Below are positions 1 to 7,329 of a stretch of 8,963 nucleotides of DNA, piece after piece. The notes beneath the pieces are model-generated. The model searched no databases and had not been told where the DNA came from. It saw nothing but the letters and a program-made list of their open reading frames with translations. The first letter of the stretch is position 1, and each line of letters begins with the position of its first letter. The position numbers were made by a program, and so were the translations under genes. This DNA is from an uncultured Erysipelotrichaceae bacterium (GTDB lineage: Bacteria; Bacillota_I; Bacilli_A; RF39; UBA660), in assembly GCA_902803795.1 (NCBI GenBank), contig CADCRC010000082.1, forward strand, positions 1 to 8,963. Reading direction: 5' to 3'.

Positions 1-488
1 GCAGTATAAACAACCATAGATCCTTGAGGACTTCCAAATTTAGTATCTTCTTTTAAAGCATCATATGATTCAGGACCAAATACTCCAACATACATACCAT
101 CAACTTGTTTTTCTAAATATATTCTAATATCTTTATCTGATATATTAGAAGCATTATTATCTCTAGTAACTGCAATCTCATAATTAGCATGAGCATTATT
201 TTTTAAATTACAATTAACAGAAAAATCAAAATACATATCAGAAGAATTCAAAATAATACCCGCAGAATCAGATAATCCTTGCATATTATTAATAATAAGT
301 TCAGATGAATCATCTGTATATGTCATAGCAATCTTTCCACCATCTACAACTCTATCAGTTTCAATAACTCTCTTATTCTCTTTAGATTCAATAGATAAAA
401 TCAAAACAATCACAACAATAAGTGCTAAAGTTATACCAACTATACCAACCAATAACGAAACAGACACCCCTCTTAATTTCTTTTTCAT
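1..488 (-). CDS. Single-pass membrane protein with beta-rich ectodomain, 3' end cut by window edge
   Basis: The ATG at 488 opens a frame that runs to the left edge without a stop: 162 full codons plus two bases. It is preceded by an excellent Shine-Dalgarno (AGGAGG, 5 nt before the ATG). Residues 2-6 are basic (KKKLR) and about 8-32 are a strong hydrophobic segment, followed by a hydrophilic region rich in Asn, Asp and Ser. This predicts a cytoplasmic N-terminus, one membrane anchor and an extracytoplasmic domain. No lipobox or convincing signal-peptidase site is visible. The ectodomain has alternating hydrophobic/polar stretches typical of beta-strands. It shares blocks with the gene just upstream: YFDFS (86-90) and ISDKDIRIYL (116-125) against YFKFS and IPDKYIKVFL. 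I do not recognise a named family. A TasA/camelysin-like or other immunoglobulin-like surface domain is a guess from pattern. The start is 9 bp after the upstream stop, so the two are co-transcribed. Confidence 0.8.
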   Translation of the reverse strand, partial: MKKKLRGVSVSLLVGIVGITLALIVVIVLILSIESKENKRVIETDRVVDGGKIAMTYTDDSSELIINNMQGLSDSAGIILNSSDMYFDFSVNCNLKNNAHANYEIAVTRDNNASNISDKDIRIYLEKQVDGMYVGVFGPESYDALKEDTKFGSPQGSMVVYT

Positions 489-493
489 AAAAT

Positions 494-500
494 CCTCCTA
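494..500 (-). promoter_or_regulatory. Shine-Dalgarno overlapping the upstream stop codon
   Basis: The sequence TAGGAGG lies 5 nt before the ATG at 488, and its first three bases are the TAG stop of the upstream membrane-protein gene. This fixes the start of the downstream gene and suggests that a ribosome terminating on the first gene could reinitiate on the second. Confidence 0.8.
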
Positions 501-1070
501 TACACTATGTACACCAACATTTAAAATAAATCTTTCTCCTTTATAACCTAAAGGATAAAAATCAGATAACCAAACTCTTAAAATAAATTCTTTTTTTTCA
601 TATCTTGATAAAATATCCTCAAATATTATTTTACCACCAGAATAATAAGAATCATACAATAATTCACCATAATTCGGCACAATATTATTTTTAAATAATT
701 TGCAAGGTTTATCATCACCATCTGTTAAAAAAACTTTAATATATTTATCAGGAATAGTCGACTCAAAACTCTTCTCAAGATAAACAAAAGCTTTTGTATT
801 AATACCTCTTTTATTTTCAATAGAAAACTTAAAATATCCAACTATACCATCATCATTTTTTTTAATATTCATTCCAACTTTATCATTTAAAGGCAAATCA
901 TCACTAATAATAATCGACGAAGAATTTGAATTAATAACAACATTATCATATTTTACGCCTCTAAATAATAATAAAATAATAAATAAAATAACAATTATTA
1001 AAGCACAAATACCAAAAGCATTAGTAATAGAAGAATATTTTTTTTTCTTTTTAAATAAATTACCTAACAT
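498..1070 (-). CDS. Single-pass membrane protein with beta-rich ectodomain (190 aa)
   Basis: I choose the ATG at 1070. The in-frame ATG at 1079 directly abuts the AGGAG ribosome site, while 1070 lies 9 nt from it. Residues 7-11 are five consecutive lysines and about 15-36 are a long aliphatic membrane segment. The remaining ~150 residues are polar and beta-prone, so the protein should be anchored with its N-terminus inside and C-terminus outside. Visible blocks are YFKFSIENK (79-87), IPDKYIKVFL (106-115) and a C-terminal strand pattern around FILRVWLSD (162-170). The layout of a core ending in 'G-I ... F-LRVWL' resembles small surface beta-sandwich proteins I associate with AT-rich gut Firmicutes, but I cannot name a family. 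It lies 44 bp past the tatD stop, with a candidate promoter in between, and is followed 9 bp later by a likely paralogue. It ends in TAG. Function is unknown; a structural cell-surface role is inference. Confidence 0.82.
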   Translation of the reverse strand: MLGNLFKKKKKYSSITNAFGICALIIVILFIILLLFRGVKYDNVVINSNSSSIIISDDLPLNDKVGMNIKKNDDGIVGYFKFSIENKRGINTKAFVYLEKSFESTIPDKYIKVFLTDGDDKPCKLFKNNIVPNYGELLYDSYYSGGKIIFEDILSRYEKKEFILRVWLSDFYPLGYKGERFILNVGVHSV

Positions 1071-1079
1071 ATCATACAT

Positions 1080-1084
1080 CTCCT
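1080..1084 (-). promoter_or_regulatory. Shine-Dalgarno for the 190-aa membrane protein
   Basis: AGGAG immediately abuts an ATG at 1079 (spacing zero, too close to use) and is 9 nt from the in-frame ATG at 1070. The spacing decides for 1070 and removes three residues from the longest possible protein. Confidence 0.6.
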
Positions 1085-1096
1085 ATTATTAAAAAA

Positions 1097-1125
1097 AGAT
1101 TAACACAAAAAACATCATAAGTCAA
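1097..1125 (-). promoter_or_regulatory. Candidate sigma-A type promoter ahead of the membrane-protein pair
   Basis: Read on the minus strand, TTGACT (1120-1125, overlapping the last codons of tatD) is followed 17 nt later by TAATCT (1097-1102), which is preceded by TG one base upstream as in an extended -10. The -35 matches TTGACA at five of six positions with ideal spacing; the -10 hexamer itself is weak (three of six). A T-run and the Shine-Dalgarno follow. In such AT-rich DNA chance matches are common, so this is tentative. It would separate expression of the two surface proteins from the housekeeping operon. Confidence 0.35.
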
Positions 1126-1861
1126 ATACTCTTTTAGCATTCTTTGAAGTTTTATCTAAAACATCATCAACACTAATATCTAATATTTCGGCTATTTTAG
1201 ATGCAATAAATATAATATTTTTAGAAGAATTCTTTTTTCCTCTAACCGGAACAGGAGCTAAATATGGACTATCTGTCTCAAGTACAACATTTGATAATCC
1301 AATATTTTTAATAATATTAAATAAATTAGAATTTTTAAATGTAATTATTCCACCAATTCCTAAATAAAATCCCATATCAATATATTTCAATGCATCTTCT
1401 AGAGAATCATTAAAACAATGTATAACACCTCTAATATTTTTATATTGAGATAAAATATTAATTGTATCCAAAACAGAATCTCTACTATGAACAACTATAG
1501 GTAAATCTAACTTAATAGATAATTCAATTTGCTTTTTAAATAGCTCAATTTGCTTATTTTTATTACTATTATCATAATGATAATCTAAACCAATCTCACC
1601 AATACCAATAATTTTTTTATTATTAACAATAGTATTTTCTAAATATAATAAATTTTCATAATTAATAAAATCTGCATATTCCGGATGAAAACCCAATGTC
1701 AAATATATACCATTATATTTGCTTGCTAAAAATAAAGCAAAATCATAATTTACAACATCACAAAAAGAAACTATTTTTATTAAAACACCATTATTAAAAT
1801 CATCTTTTAAAATCTCATCATATTCATCTTCTTCATCAATATGACAATGTGTATCAATCAT
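1115..1861 (-). CDS. tatD: TatD family metal-dependent deoxyribonuclease (248 aa)
   Basis: TatD proteins are TIM-barrel, two-metal hydrolases of the amidohydrolase superfamily with DNase (3'-5' exonuclease) activity, acting in the cytoplasm in DNA repair or turnover. All family landmarks are present: the N-terminal metal-binding DTHCHID (residues 3-9; H5 and H7), GIGEIGLDYH (86-95; metal-bridging E89), HSRD (H125), HCF (H148) and the C-terminal ETDSPYLAP (195-203; D197). The length is slightly shorter than the usual ~255-260. The start at ATG 1861 gives the canonical MIDTHCH opening; a GTG at 1870 and an ATG at 1867 are in frame but fall inside the ribosome site AGGTGAT. The usual Gly after HCF is Asn here (HCFND), a minor deviation in a loop next to the site. 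The start overlaps the end of the preceding gene by 8 bp, indicating translational coupling. The stop is TGA. In B. subtilis the orthologue (yabD) lies in the same wider neighbourhood, downstream of rsmI and metG. Confidence 0.95.
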   Translation of the reverse strand: MIDTHCHIDEEDEYDEILKDDFNNGVLIKIVSFCDVVNYDFALFLASKYNGIYLTLGFHPEYADFINYENLLYLENTIVNNKKIIGIGEIGLDYHYDNSNKNKQIELFKKQIELSIKLDLPIVVHSRDSVLDTINILSQYKNIRGVIHCFNDSLEDALKYIDMGFYLGIGGIITFKNSNLFNIIKNIGLSNVVLETDSPYLAPVPVRGKKNSSKNIIFIASKIAEILDISVDDVLDKTSKNAKRVFDL

Positions 1862-2522
1862 CCTCATCACCTAAATTAAAAATATAAGAATTCTTTAAAG
1901 TAAACCTATATCTATTATTAATTTCCTTAGAATTATTAATTAAAACAACATTTTTTACAGATATTTTATTACTTATCAAATTAATAAGGTTAAAACAATA
2001 AATATTATTAAAATTATTAATTATTTTATCTTTATATTTATCTATATTAACATTTTTATCTATAAACAATAAATCTAATTTATTTATTATATCATCATAA
2101 AAATATCTTTCTATATTAATTTTAAAATTATCAATTATACTCTTATCTAAATCAATGAAAGTTTTCTTATAAATTTTAATAACAAAATTATCATCTTTTT
2201 TTTCATTAATCATTTTATCAATATAATCAGATAAATAATCAAATCTAATTATATTCATAGAGTAACAGGTTTCAACCATATGATTTCTATATTTATTAAC
2301 CATTTCATCTAAAATATCACTCGATATAATTAAATTATAATTTCTAGCTAAGTCAATAAATTTAATCTTAATACTATCCATAGAAGATAAAGGAGGCCTA
2401 CAAAACAAAGAGGCAATCTCCTCATTAAATAAACTATCACAATTCTTCTTAACAACTTCTAAATAATTAATCTTATAACTTTCAAAATAGTTTTTTTTAT
2501 AATCATTAATCTCATTCTTCAT
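1854..2522 (-). CDS. Uncharacterised soluble protein between mfd and tatD (222 aa)
   Basis: I do not recognise this family. The frame can be extended upstream to 2612, but that would overlap the last 56 bp of mfd and add a false hydrophobic N-terminus. The ATG at 2522, preceded by AGGATTGAT with four bases between, gives a start 34 bp after the mfd stop. The protein has no signal peptide, membrane segment or lipobox and is rich in Lys, Asn, Ile and Asp, with a mostly helical pattern. The most distinctive part is at 40-63, with CRPP followed by LSSMDSIKIKF and an LAR-N-N-L helix, which looks like a conserved core. The only cysteines are C28, C41, C86 and C176, with no zinc-like spacing. It ends GDEDD with TGA, overlapping tatD by 8 bp. 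Its place in the mfd operon suggests a cytoplasmic housekeeping role; some Firmicutes carry a secreted PrsA/SurA-type gene after mfd, but this one lacks export signals. Confidence 0.8.
   Translation of the reverse strand: MKNEINDYKKNYFESYKINYLEVVKKNCDSLFNEEIASLFCRPPLSSMDSIKIKFIDLARNYNLIISSDILDEMVNKYRNHMVETCYSMNIIRFDYLSDYIDKMINEKKDDNFVIKIYKKTFIDLDKSIIDNFKINIERYFYDDIINKLDLLFIDKNVNIDKYKDKIINNFNNIYCFNLINLISNKISVKNVVLINNSKEINNRYRFTLKNSYIFNLGDEDD
1866..1872 (-). promoter_or_regulatory. Shine-Dalgarno for tatD
   Basis: AGGTGAT lies four bases before the ATG at 1861 and is embedded in the last codons of the upstream gene. It contains an in-frame GTG (1868-1870) and touches an ATG (1867), both of which are therefore decoy starts. 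Confidence 0.7.
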
Positions 2523-2526
2523 ACAT

Positions 2527-2535
2527 ATCAATCCT
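2527..2535 (-). promoter_or_regulatory. Shine-Dalgarno deciding the start of the 222-aa protein
   Basis: AGGATTGAT ends four bases before the ATG at 2522, the same spacing seen at rsmI, pth and tatD. It argues against the longer in-frame alternatives, which lie within the end of mfd. Confidence 0.6.
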
Positions 2536-2556
2536 ATATTAAATATATCAAGAATT

Positions 2557-5500
2557 TTATATATTTTCAATCTTATCATTAATATTTTTATCAATCTCAT
2601 TAAATAATTCAACTAAATAATAGATAGGGTGTTTATCCAAATTATTAACAAAAAGAATTAATCTAATATTTCCAAAAACATTCTTTAAAGTAAAATTCTT
2701 AGATATCCTATAAGATAAATTAAATAAATATGACATATCTAAAATATTTAAAATTTTCTCACTTAAAATAATTTCAATAGTTGATTTAGTTTGAATAGTA
2801 TTTTTTATATCATATTTTAAAGCAATAACCTCAAATAATTCTTCATACATATAAATATCTAAACTATCAGGAATAGCACCAAATCTATCATTAATTTCTT
2901 CTTTAACTATATTTAATTTATCAATAGAATTTATAGAAGAAATTAATTTATGAATCTCTATTTTTAAATCTTCTGACTCAACATAAGAATCAGAAATATG
3001 ATTAGAAACATTAATTAAAGGTTTATTATATATAACATCCTCCTCTACAATACTATTATCATTATCAATATTATCATTAATATTTTTAATCTCATCATTT
3101 AATATTTTCAAATATAAATCAATACCAACAGAATCAAAAAAACCAGCTTGTTCAAAACCTAAAATATCTCCAGCACCTCTAATAGATAAATCACGACTCG
3201 CAATAGCAAAACCACTACCCAATCTAGTAAAATTAGAAATAGCTTCAAGTCTTGCCTTAGATGTTTCAGTCAAAATTTTAGAAGGTCTATACATAAAATA
3301 TGCAAAAGCAAATTTTTCAGATCTTCCTACTCTACCACGCAACTGATACAATTGAGAAAGACCAAATCTATCAGAATCAATAACAATAAGAGTATTAACT
3401 CTAGATATATCCATACCAATTTCAATTATAGTAGTACAAACTAAAATATCATATTTATAATCCACAAAATCATTTATAGTACTTTCCAACCTACTTTTAT
3501 CCATTCTACCATGAGCAACAGCAATTCTAGCATCAGGAACTATAGTAGAAATATAATAAGCATAAGAATCAATAGATTCAACTCTATTATAAAGAATATA
3601 AACCTGGCCAAACCTAGCAATCTCTTTTTCAATTGCATTCTTAATAATTTGAGGATTTTCCTCTAAAACATATGTTTCAACAGGTAATCTATTAACAGGA
3701 GCAGTTTCAATTAAAGACAAAGAACGAATACCAACCAAAGACATCTGTAATGTTCTAGGAATTGGAGTTGCAGATAAAGTTAAAACATCAACAGATGATT
3801 TAATTTCTTTTAATCTTTCTTTATGTCTAACTCCAAATCTTTGTTCTTCATCAATTATAACTAAGCCTAAATCACAAGCAACAACATCAGAACTTAATAA
3901 TCTATGTGTACCAATTAAAAGATTTATCTTACCATAACTAAACTCTTCTATAATTCTATCTGTTTCCTTTTTACTAGTAAATCTATTTAATAAAGCAATT
4001 TCAACATCAAAACCCAAAAATCTTTTTAAAGCATTTTCATAATGTTGACTAGACAAAATAGTAGTAGGACATAAAAACAAAACTTGTTTATAATCCAAAA
4101 TAGCCTTATATGCAGCAACAAAAGCAACCTCTGTTTTACCAAAACCAACATCACCACACAAAAGTCTATCCATTGGCAAACTAGATTCCATATCTCTTTT
4201 AATATCATTAATACTTTTAATTTGATCCACAGTTAAATCATAATCAAATGCATCTTGAAACAATTTCATTTTTTCATTATCAGGAGAAAATGCAAAACCA
4301 TGTTTAGAAGCCCTTTCGGCATATAACTTTATTAACTTATCCGCAACATCATGAACTTTTTTTCTAATTCTTTGTTTAGTTTTTTGCCATTCAGAAGAAT
4401 TTAATCCATTAATCTTAGGTTCAACACCATCTCTCCCAGAATACTTACTTAGTAAATTAATAGAATTTATAGGAATATAAATTTTATCATTATTTTTATA
4501 TAAAACCTCAACATAATCTCTCAAATTATCCATATATTTTAAAGAAACAATACCATTATATATACCAATACCATAAATATTATGAACAACATAATCACCT
4601 ATATTAAATTTATTAATATCCAATATAGGAGAATAATATCTAAAATTAGAACTATACTTATGAGATTTACTATAATTTTTAAACAACTCATTAGAACAAA
4701 TAAATACATAATTATTATATTCAAAACCACAAGAAATATCTAAATCAATTAAATTAACTGAATCCTCAAATAAATTATCAATAGATGTATAAATACAATT
4801 AAACTTAATTATTTTTTTTATCTTATCAAGCTGATACTTTTTTAAACAAATAGAAACTATTTTCTTATCAATCAAACTATCTCTTATAAATTTATTAATT
4901 CCATCAATATCCTCATTAAATTGAATAATATTACAACATTTAAAAGAATATAAAGAAGATAATTCAAAATTCAAACTAGGAACATTAACAAAAGAAAAGT
5001 AATAAATAGGAAATTTAACAGATTTTAAAATATATTCTAAATCAAACATATAATTAGATTTAAAATCAATATCTCTACTTAATCTATAATCATCAATTTC
5101 ACTATTTAATTTATTATTCTCAATTACGATTTCATTATAATTTACAAAAAAAGTATATAATTTATTAAAATAACTAGAAATATTACAAGCATCCTCATAA
5201 CAAGGATAAAACTTTTGATTATTAACAATATTAGATTCTAAATTTTTATCAGTTAAAAATTCAGAATTAGGATAAATACAAACACTATCAACAGATTTTA
5301 AAGATCTCTGACTATCAACATCAAAATATCTTATAGACTCAACAGTATCACCAAAAAATTCAATTCTAACAGGCAAGTCACTTAATAAAGAAAAAACATC
5401 TACTACAAAACCACGAACTCCAATATCACCTGTTTTATTTACTACATCATCAATTACATACCCAACATTAACTAATTTATCAACTAATTTCTTAGGACTT

Positions 5501-5898
5501 ATCTCATCATTAACAGATATACTAACTATAGATTTTCTATACATAGTAGGTAAAGGCAAAAATCTCAAATATGACATAAGATTACATATAACAATTGAGT
5601 TTTTAGAATCATAAATATGAGACAAAGTCTCAAGTCTATTTATTTGTAAATCAGGACTAATAGCAACAGCTTCACTAGTTAAAAAATCATCCATTAAAAA
5701 CAAATAAGTATTATTATTAAATGAATACATATCAGAATATATCTTTTGTGCTTCAATAATATCTTTAGTTACAATAAGAACAGATGAATCCAAATTTTTT
5801 AAAATACTAGATATATAAGCAGAAAAAAGAACGTAATTAGCATCAACTAATCCCATATTCTTATCTAAAACAAAATCAAAAGAATTATAAAAATTCAA
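2557..5898 (-). CDS. mfd: Transcription-repair coupling factor Mfd (1113 aa)
   Basis: Mfd is the ATP-driven translocase that removes RNA polymerase stalled at DNA lesions and recruits UvrA for nucleotide excision repair. The full architecture is visible. There is a UvrB-like N-terminal module (about 10-210, with SPDLQINRLETL at 81-92 and RIEFFGD at 178-184). A divergent middle follows. The CarD-like RNA polymerase-interacting domain is at about 431-488 (GDYVVHNIYGIG at 434-445). The superfamily 2 translocase core has Walker A GDVGFGKTE (582-590), DEEQRFG (683-689), SATPIPRT (709-716), VAHGRM (793-798), TTIIEIGMDI (822-831) and QLRGRVGRS (852-860). The RDLSIRGAGDILG segment (902-914) and the C-terminal TRCF domain (about 960-1065, EINDRFG at 1001-1007) complete it. 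Motif V has Ile and Met where TTIIETGIDI is usual. The start is TTG at 5898, placed 3 nt after a near-perfect GAGGTGAT; the first in-frame ATG (residue 15) has no ribosome site. Length is slightly below the typical 1150-1180. It starts 14 bp after pth. Confidence 0.97.
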   Translation of the reverse strand: MNFYNSFDFVLDKNMGLVDANYVLFSAYISSILKNLDSSVLIVTKDIIEAQKIYSDMYSFNNNTYLFLMDDFLTSEAVAISPDLQINRLETLSHIYDSKNSIVICNLMSYLRFLPLPTMYRKSIVSISVNDEISPKKLVDKLVNVGYVIDDVVNKTGDIGVRGFVVDVFSLLSDLPVRIEFFGDTVESIRYFDVDSQRSLKSVDSVCIYPNSEFLTDKNLESNIVNNQKFYPCYEDACNISSYFNKLYTFFVNYNEIVIENNKLNSEIDDYRLSRDIDFKSNYMFDLEYILKSVKFPIYYFSFVNVPSLNFELSSLYSFKCCNIIQFNEDIDGINKFIRDSLIDKKIVSICLKKYQLDKIKKIIKFNCIYTSIDNLFEDSVNLIDLDISCGFEYNNYVFICSNELFKNYSKSHKYSSNFRYYSPILDINKFNIGDYVVHNIYGIGIYNGIVSLKYMDNLRDYVEVLYKNNDKIYIPINSINLLSKYSGRDGVEPKINGLNSSEWQKTKQRIRKKVHDVADKLIKLYAERASKHGFAFSPDNEKMKLFQDAFDYDLTVDQIKSINDIKRDMESSLPMDRLLCGDVGFGKTEVAFVAAYKAILDYKQVLFLCPTTILSSQHYENALKRFLGFDVEIALLNRFTSKKETDRIIEEFSYGKINLLIGTHRLLSSDVVACDLGLVIIDEEQRFGVRHKERLKEIKSSVDVLTLSATPIPRTLQMSLVGIRSLSLIETAPVNRLPVETYVLEENPQIIKNAIEKEIARFGQVYILYNRVESIDSYAYYISTIVPDARIAVAHGRMDKSRLESTINDFVDYKYDILVCTTIIEIGMDISRVNTLIVIDSDRFGLSQLYQLRGRVGRSEKFAFAYFMYRPSKILTETSKARLEAISNFTRLGSGFAIASRDLSIRGAGDILGFEQAGFFDSVGIDLYLKILNDEIKNINDNIDNDNSIVEEDVIYNKPLINVSNHISDSYVESEDLKIEIHKLISSINSIDKLNIVKEEINDRFGAIPDSLDIYMYEELFEVIALKYDIKNTIQTKSTIEIILSEKILNILDMSYLFNLSYRISKNFTLKNVFGNIRLILFVNNLDKHPIYYLVELFNEIDKNINDKIENI

Positions 5899-5901
5899 AA
5901 A

Positions 5902-5909
5902 ATCACCTC
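5902..5909 (-). promoter_or_regulatory. Shine-Dalgarno setting a TTG start for mfd
   Basis: GAGGTGAT is followed after three bases by TTG at 5898. It is one of the strongest ribosome sites in the window and is the main evidence that mfd begins with a non-ATG codon. Confidence 0.8.
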
Positions 5910-5912
5910 ATA

Positions 5913-6479
5913 TTATTTGTTCTTAACATTATACTTATTCATCAAACAATCAAAAGACATAATAAAATAATCATCCAATAATTTATTAATAATATCAAAT
6001 ACATCACCTAAAATATCTAATTCATAATTACTAAATTTACCAAGAACATAATCAATAACATCAATATTATTTTTAGATATACCTATTTTAAGTCTTTTAT
6101 AATTGGAAGTACCTAAATTAAGTTCAATATTTTTTAATCCATTATGTCCTCCAGAAGAACCATTCATTTTTAATTTTAAATTTCCAATATTTAAATTCAT
6201 ATCATCACAAATAATCAAAATATCGGAAATATCAACATGATAATAATTAACAAACTTTGCTACAACCTCTCCAGATAAATTCATAAATGATTTAGGCTTA
6301 ATAAAAATAACATCCTCTTCTTCAATTACACACTTATAACAAAAAGAATTAAATTTATCTTTCCAAATAACATCAGAAAACTTATAAGATAAATAATTAT
6401 CTAAAACCATAAATCCAATATTATGTCTAGTATTAATATACTCTTTACCAACATTTCCTAATCCAAAAACCAACTTCAA
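5913..6479 (-). CDS. pth: Peptidyl-tRNA hydrolase (188 aa)
   Basis: Pth cleaves the ester bond of peptidyl-tRNAs that drop off the ribosome, recycling tRNA; it is usually essential. With the TTG at 6479 as start the protein opens MKLVFGLGN, the standard family beginning, and the catalytic residues fall one place before their E. coli numbers: N9 (GLGN), H19 (TRHN), N67 (SFMNLSG), D92 (CDD) and N113 (GSSGGHNG). Later landmarks are RLKIGIS (129-135) and VIDYVLGKF (141-149). Length is normal. An ATG at 6497 in the same frame would add six residues but has little ribosome-site support, and it lies at the start of the GAGGAAAGTGAT element that serves the TTG. Oddities are Val in place of the usual Pro in GLGNPG, and MNL in place of the usual LDL after the catalytic Asp. 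It begins one base after the rsmI stop and is followed by mfd, as pth is near mfd in B. subtilis (pth/spoVC-fin-mfd). Confidence 0.95.
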   Translation of the reverse strand: MKLVFGLGNVGKEYINTRHNIGFMVLDNYLSYKFSDVIWKDKFNSFCYKCVIEEEDVIFIKPKSFMNLSGEVVAKFVNYYHVDISDILIICDDMNLNIGNLKLKMNGSSGGHNGLKNIELNLGTSNYKRLKIGISKNNIDVIDYVLGKFSNYELDILGDVFDIINKLLDDYFIMSFDCLMNKYNVKNK

Positions 6480-6480
6480 A

Positions 6481-7329
6481 TTAATCACTTTCCTCATTAT
6501 AATATTCTTTATATATAACAGATTTAGCTACACCTCTATCTTTAGCAACTAACTTAAAAGAATTCATTAAACTATTATTATCATCTAAATATAATTTAAC
6601 ATGTTCTTTAACAGATAAATTATTAAAATTAAAATTAGAATTAAACCCCTCAACAACTAATACATACTCTCCTTTAATTTCATCATTAAAATTACTAAAT
6701 TCAGATAAATTTCCATGATATATACTTTCATGAATCTTAGATATTTCATGAGATAAACTAAAATATCTATCTCCAAAAACGTTAATTATATCACTAATAT
6801 AATTTAATAAATCATGCATTGATAAATAAAAAACAATAGGATATTTGCAATATTTTAACTCATTTAATTCATTTATTCTAGAAGATTTATTATTATCTAA
6901 AAAACCATAAAACATAAAATGAGTAGAATCAATACCAGAAGTCATAATAGAACAATTTAAAGCAGATGCTCCAGGCAAAGCAACTACATTAAAGCCATTC
7001 TCTATAACATACTTAACGCAAACATAACCAGGATCAGAAATAATAGGACATCCCTGATCACTAACAAGACCAACATTCATACCTTTTTTTAAATAATTTA
7101 AAACATCTTCTTTTACACTATTTTCATTAAATTTATGGCAAGAAACAAGTTTCTTACTTATATTAAAATAATTTAACAATTTCAAAGTTTCACGAGTATC
7201 CTCACAAAAAATAACATCAACCATTTTAATTATATCCAAACTCCTAAAAGTAATATCATTTAAATTTCCTATAGGAGTAGGAATTAAATATAAAGTTGAT
7301 GAATTATCATAACTACTCTGTTTTATCAT
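6481..7329 (-). CDS. rsmI: 16S rRNA (cytidine(1402)-2'-O)-methyltransferase (282 aa)
   Basis: RsmI uses S-adenosylmethionine to 2'-O-methylate C1402 in the decoding centre of 16S rRNA. The tetrapyrrole-methylase-type fold is recognisable from LIPTPIGNLNDIT (15-27), CEDTR (42-46), SDQGCPIISDPG (90-101), ALPGASAL (117-124), the MFYGFL segment (139-144) and GEYVLVVEG (220-228). The small C-terminal helical domain (about 240-278) contains the VAKDRGVAKSVIYKEY pattern. Length is normal. The ATG at 7329 is chosen because AAGGGTGAT precedes it by four bases; the GTG at 7338 in the same frame is part of that site. Deviations from consensus are DQGCP for DAGTP in the SAM loop and FYLSMHD where FYESPHR is usual, so this is a divergent but apparently intact enzyme. 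It overlaps the end of the trmN6-like gene by 17 bp, consistent with translational coupling, and ends with TAA one base before pth. Confidence 0.94.
   Translation of the reverse strand: MIKQSSYDNSSTLYLIPTPIGNLNDITFRSLDIIKMVDVIFCEDTRETLKLLNYFNISKKLVSCHKFNENSVKEDVLNYLKKGMNVGLVSDQGCPIISDPGYVCVKYVIENGFNVVALPGASALNCSIMTSGIDSTHFMFYGFLDNNKSSRINELNELKYCKYPIVFYLSMHDLLNYISDIINVFGDRYFSLSHEISKIHESIYHGNLSEFSNFNDEIKGEYVLVVEGFNSNFNFNNLSVKEHVKLYLDDNNSLMNSFKLVAKDRGVAKSVIYKEYYNEESD
6484..6495 (-). promoter_or_regulatory. Shine-Dalgarno favouring a TTG start for pth
   Basis: GAGGAAAGTGAT ends four bases before the TTG at 6479, the same GTGAT-N4-start arrangement as rsmI and tatD. It overlaps the upstream ATG at 6497, making that codon an unlikely start. 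Confidence 0.6.

Noticed and set aside
1080..1114. T-rich stretch after tatD as an intrinsic terminator
   Set aside because: There are T-runs but no GC-containing inverted repeat before them; AT-rich DNA gives such runs by chance.
2523..2556. TTGATA and TATATT/TAATAT hexamers after mfd as a promoter
   Set aside because: The spacing does not fit a -35/-10 pair and such hexamers are expected by chance in this composition.
2523..2612. A 30-residue hydrophobic N-terminal extension of the 222-aa protein that could pass for a signal peptide
   Set aside because: It is mostly the 3' end of mfd read in another frame, and a good ribosome site points to the ATG at 2522.
4026..4208. A 60-codon open frame on the minus strand inside mfd, rich in Leu and Val
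   Set aside because: It overlaps the Walker A region of mfd in another frame, has no ribosome site and is a shadow of the real coding sequence.
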